Below, one piece after another: positions 5,562-8,750 of a stretch of 8,750 nucleotides of DNA. Positions within the stretch are counted from its first letter, which is position 1. Each line of letters opens with the position of its first letter. The position numbers and the translations under genes were made by a program. The notes under the pieces were generated by a model. That model saw only the letters and a list, made by a program, of their open reading frames with translations, had not been told where the DNA came from and searched no databases. Location: the NCBI GenBank assembly GCA_030529405.1, contig JAUMWZ010000007.1:12912-21661 (forward strand), read 5' to 3'. The stretch is from Bacteroides sp. (GTDB taxonomy: Bacteria > Bacteroidota > Bacteroidia > Bacteroidales > Bacteroidaceae).

Positions 5562-8522
5562 TTAGGCTGTCTTTTCCTTTTTCTTTCTCAACAAGCTGTA
5601 AGCTATCGGAGAAGCCACGAATATAGAAGATAGAGTACCAACAACTACTCCTAATATCATAGCAAACGCAAAACTGCGGATAGAATCACCACCCAAGATG
5701 AAGATACAAAGCAACACTATCAACGTACTGAACGATGTATTTATCGTACGTGCCAATGTAGTGTTAAGAGAATCGTTAAACAATTCAGTCTTATCTCTCT
5801 TAGGATAAAGAGTAAAGAACTCTCTGATACGGTCAAAGATAACCACCTTGTCGTTGATAGAGTAACCTATTGCAGTAAGTATTGCACCTATAAATGTTTG
5901 GTCAATCTCTAATGAGAACGGCACAATTCCCCAAAGCATTGAATACGCACCGATGATTATTATCGTGTCAGCACTAAGCGCAACAATAGAACCGATACTA
6001 TAAGACACGTTTCTGAAACGTATAAGTATGTAAAGACCTATTGCTATAAGAGCGAAAATCACTGATTTGATAGCCCCATGCTTAATATCATCTGCTATAC
6101 TTGGACCTACCTTTTGAGAACTTACTATACTACCACCGTCATGATTATCTCTATCAATGAAGGTTTCAAGTGTTATGTTATTAGTCAAAAGTGGTTTAAG
6201 AGTTTCATACAAGTATGCCTCAATTTCTGTATCAACGTTAGCACCGTCTTCGTCTATGCGATAGTTAGTGCTTATGCGGACAGTCTTATTGTCAGTTCCA
6301 ATAGCTATAACACTTACGTTTGCATCTCCAAACTTATCAGACAACAAACTTCTCACATCTTCTGGGATAACAGTTTTCTCAAACTGAACTTTATAGTTTC
6401 TACCCCCTGTGAAATCAATGCTTTGGCTCAAACCTCTAATGCTCAAGAACGCAACAGACACTAACAACACAAGTCCAAGAACAACAAATGCCATCTTATT
6501 CTTTGACATAAAGTTTATTCTAGGGTTTGTTAGAAGGTTACGAGATACTTTAGACGAGAATGACAAGTTAAGCCATTTGCCCTTGTTCATAAAGTGTTCG
6601 TATACCAAACGTGTTACAAACACGGCTGTAAAGAACGATACCAAGATACCGATAATCAATGTTGTGGCGAAACCACGTATAGGACCAGTACCGAAGTTGA
6701 ACAAGATTATACCTGTTATGATAGATGTCAAGTTCGAGTCAAAGATTGCTGAGAACGCATTTGAATAACCGTCAGCAAGTGCTTGCTTAACAGTTTTGCC
6801 AGAGCGCAACTCTTCTTTTGTTCTTTCATATATAAGCACGTTAGCATCAACCGCCATACCTAGCGAAAGAACCATACCCGCTATACCAGACATTGTAAGT
6901 GCAGCTTGGAATGAAGAAAGTATTCCTAGTGTGAAGAAGAAGTTCAAAAGAAGGGCACTGTTAGCTACCATTCCCGGGATAAATCCATACATCACACACA
7001 TATATATCATAAGAAGTACAAGTGCGATGATGAAAGAAACCACACCAGCCTTTATTGATTCTGCTCCAAGAGAAGGTCCTACGATATCTTCTTGTACAAT
7101 CTTTGCAGGTGCAGGCATCTTACCTGCGTTAAGAACGTTAGCCAAGTCTTTTGTTTGTTCTATAGTGAAGTTACCTGTAATCTCTGAACGTCCGCCTGTA
7201 ATCTCATTGCTTACTCCCGGAGCTGAGTATACATATCCGTCAAGCACTATTGCGATGTAGCTCTTGATACACTCTCTTGTAAGTTGTGCCCAACGTCTTG
7301 CACCGTCAGAGTTCATAGCCATAGTAACACAAGGCTTACCATGTTCGGTGAAAGAGTCTCTTGCATTAGTTATCACATCTCCTTCTATTGGTGCTTTACC
7401 ATCTCTTTCTGTTGATTTGATAGCATACAATTCGAAGATGTCATTCTTTCCTACATATTCAGATGGAGAAACACCCCAGTGTAGTTTAAGGTCTTTTGGC
7501 AACTCACGTGCTATTTCTGGCATTGCAAGATAAGCGTTTATTTGTGCTGTATCTCTATAATGAGCATATCCAACAATAGGACCGTCTGCATATTGTGTTG
7601 GGTTTAATAGAGAAAGGAGTGGATAGTTTTTCTTAAACTCCTCCATGTTTGCCTTTTCATACTTCTTATCTTCAGATATAAGGTTAGATATACTGTCAGA
7701 TGTAGCGACTTCTTGTGTAGCCTCTACTGTATCTTTCACAGCCACTTCGTCTTGTTTAATCTCACGAAGTTTAGCATCTATTGTTTGAAGAATAGGCATT
7801 ACTTCTCCTGCCTTATATACTTGCCAGAATCCTAAGTTTGCAGAACCTTGCAACAGTTTTCTTACACGTTCAGGTTCTTTTATACCTGGAAGTTCAACCA
7901 TTATACGTCCCATTTTGTCTTCAAGGCTTTGAATATTTGGTTGAACAACGCCGAATCTGTCGATACGTGTACGAAGAACGTTGTATGAGTTTTCAACAGC
8001 TGACTTTGTTTCTTCTCTCAACACTTTTTCTACTTCTTCATCGCTTGTGTCAGGTTTAACTCTATCTTTCAGTTGTTGTGTTGCGAATAGTTCAGCCAAT
8101 CTTCTTTCCGGAGCGATTGTCTTATACTCTTTCACAAACAGTGTTATAATATCGTCTTGACTGTCATGAGCTTTTTTGGCAGCTTGTTTAAGGGCTGTTT
8201 CAAAAGTTTCATCTTGTTTGTTGTCGGCAAGAAGTCTTATAACATCTGGTACTGATACTTCAAGAATCACGTTCATACCACCTTTTAGGTCAAGACCAAG
8301 GTTGATTTCCATCTCACGGCATTCTTTTAGCGTCCAATATCCCAACCACACTTTCTCATTTGTCAATGAGTCAAGATATGCTTGTTCTTTTCTAACATCG
8401 CCATTTGCATACTCTTTGGCATTATTTTCATAATGACGAGTAACAAATGAAAAAGATAGATAGAACGCACAAACTAATGTTAGTAACACCGCAAAAAACA
8501 GTGTAAATCCTTTGTTCTGCAT
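5562..8522 (-). CDS. secDF: Fused protein translocase subunit SecDF
   Basis: This 986-residue inner-membrane protein is SecD and SecF in one chain, as is usual in Bacteroidetes. It aids late steps of SecYEG export by pulling on the substrate from the periplasm, powered by the ion gradient. The SecD half has a first helix (about 6-26), LGLDLKGGMNVILEV (75-89), a large periplasmic region to about 485 ending in GGRSEITGNFTIEQTKDLANVL (443-464), VGPSLG (481-486), and a membrane block to about 645 with GMAVDANVLIYER (555-567). The SecF half has a helix at about 676-695, SIDFTGGRNY (701-710), VGPSIADDIKHGAIKS (805-820), and membrane segments to about 975 with GYSINDKVVIFDR (886-898) and ARTINTSFSTL (924-934). 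By analogy with Thermus SecDF, D559, D891 and R925 should form the ion path. Residues about 240-310 are a polar, acidic insert in the periplasmic head. The ATG at 8522 opens into a proper signal-anchor helix, with an A-rich leader and no Shine-Dalgarno. It has its own promoter and terminator. Confidence 0.98.
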   Translation of the reverse strand: MQNKGFTLFFAVLLTLVCAFYLSFSFVTRHYENNAKEYANGDVRKEQAYLDSLTNEKVWLGYWTLKECREMEINLGLDLKGGMNVILEVSVPDVIRLLADNKQDETFETALKQAAKKAHDSQDDIITLFVKEYKTIAPERRLAELFATQQLKDRVKPDTSDEEVEKVLREETKSAVENSYNVLRTRIDRFGVVQPNIQSLEDKMGRIMVELPGIKEPERVRKLLQGSANLGFWQVYKAGEVMPILQTIDAKLREIKQDEVAVKDTVEATQEVATSDSISNLISEDKKYEKANMEEFKKNYPLLSLLNPTQYADGPIVGYAHYRDTAQINAYLAMPEIARELPKDLKLHWGVSPSEYVGKNDIFELYAIKSTERDGKAPIEGDVITNARDSFTEHGKPCVTMAMNSDGARRWAQLTRECIKSYIAIVLDGYVYSAPGVSNEITGGRSEITGNFTIEQTKDLANVLNAGKMPAPAKIVQEDIVGPSLGAESIKAGVVSFIIALVLLMIYMCVMYGFIPGMVANSALLLNFFFTLGILSSFQAALTMSGIAGMVLSLGMAVDANVLIYERTKEELRSGKTVKQALADGYSNAFSAIFDSNLTSIITGIILFNFGTGPIRGFATTLIIGILVSFFTAVFVTRLVYEHFMNKGKWLNLSFSSKVSRNLLTNPRINFMSKNKMAFVVLGLVLLVSVAFLSIRGLSQSIDFTGGRNYKVQFEKTVIPEDVRSLLSDKFGDANVSVIAIGTDNKTVRISTNYRIDEDGANVDTEIEAYLYETLKPLLTNNITLETFIDRDNHDGGSIVSSQKVGPSIADDIKHGAIKSVIFALIAIGLYILIRFRNVSYSIGSIVALSADTIIIIGAYSMLWGIVPFSLEIDQTFIGAILTAIGYSINDKVVIFDRIREFFTLYPKRDKTELFNDSLNTTLARTINTSFSTLIVLLCIFILGGDSIRSFAFAMILGVVVGTLSSIFVASPIAYSLLRKKKEKTA

Positions 8523-8610
8523 TTTACTTTTTAATTTGTTAGATTATTATTTTTATTACTTTCAATTTTAACATCAAAACACATCTACACACAAAATCAG
8601 GTAGATATAC
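8523..8610 (-). other. secDF 5' leader
   Basis: About 88 untranslated bases lie between the predicted transcription start and the secDF ATG. They are AT-rich and end in AAAAAGTAAA directly before the start codon. I see no strong hairpin, riboswitch fold or upstream reading frame. Confidence 0.4.
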
Positions 8611-8617
8611 GAGGGCA

Positions 8618-8650
8618 CAAATATAGTTTTTTTTCAAATGAAAACATAAA
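8618..8650 (-). promoter_or_regulatory. Candidate promoter of secDF
   Basis: The minus strand carries TATATTTG (8625-8618), a perfect TAnnTTTG -7 box, and TTTATG (8650-8645), a near match to the -33 TTTG element, with a 19-base A-rich spacer between them. Spacing and order match the Bacteroidetes sigma-ABfr pattern. Predicted start is near 8612. Confidence 0.6.
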
Positions 8651-8677
8651 TAGAAGCCAATTATTTGATGTATAACT

Positions 8678-8743
8678 TGCTTTTTGGCTGTATAGATTTC
8701 TGATTACAACTGTATGTAGTTTACTTTTTGATTGTACACACCC
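8678..8743 (+). repeat. Second 22-bp-period array of the same family, cut by window edge
   Basis: CTG/CTG/TTG cores fall at 8688, 8710 and 8732, exactly 22 bases apart, each preceded by a T-rich stretch and followed by TATAGA, TATGTA or TACACA. On the plus strand these read like the units of the 4278-4409 array on its minus strand (consensus near GACTGTATGTAGTT). Another likely unit, GATGTATAAC (8667-8676), sits 2 bases out of phase to the left. The array may continue beyond 8750. Confidence 0.55.
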
Positions 8744-8750
8744 AGTTCTA

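Noticed and set aside
6078..7533. Several open frames of 89-154 codons on the plus strand opposite secDF
   Set aside because: They lie wholly antisense to a clear SecDF chain, have no recognisable domains, and no promoter or leader is seen. They are by-products of the codon use of secDF.

Overview
The window looks like an ordinary chromosomal stretch of a low-GC Bacteroidales bacterium, most likely Prevotella-like. Four signs point there. SecD and SecF are fused into one chain. The uridine-kinase-like protein carries a TGS/ThrRS-type front end. Starts sit behind A/T-rich leaders without Shine-Dalgarno sequences. Three perfect TAnnTTTG boxes (all TATATTTG), the Bacteroidetes -7 element, lie upstream of genes. 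The genus is an inference; no rRNA is present.

Layout from left to right. (1) 1-1622, minus: a large nucleoside kinase-like gene that runs off the left edge. (2) 1702-3405, plus: a Na+/phosphate cotransporter-family protein with a PhoU-like tail, divergent from the kinase, with its best promoter candidate inside the first codons of the kinase and a strong terminator after it. (3) 3580-4014, plus: a small DUF4190-type membrane protein with its own terminator. (4) 4119-4425: a gene-free stretch holding a degenerate tandem array with an exact 22-bp period. (5) 4426-4842 and 4887-5306, minus: two tandem paralogous small membrane proteins with a PH-like C-terminal domain, probably one operon. (6) 5562-8522, minus: secDF, with its own promoter and terminator. 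(7) 8523-8750: the secDF leader and promoter, then a second piece of the same 22-bp repeat family, in opposite orientation, running off the right edge.

The genes do not form one pathway. Each unit has its own terminator or lies divergent from its neighbour. SecDF drives late steps of protein export using the proton or sodium motive force, the transporter moves phosphate, the kinase is a probable nucleoside-salvage or related enzyme, and the three small membrane proteins have no known function.

I see no new multi-gene system. The least expected signal is the 22-bp-period repeat family in two separate intergenic regions. The other points worth checking are the tandem PH-like pair and the kinase front end, which seems to have lost the histidines of the ThrRS editing domain.
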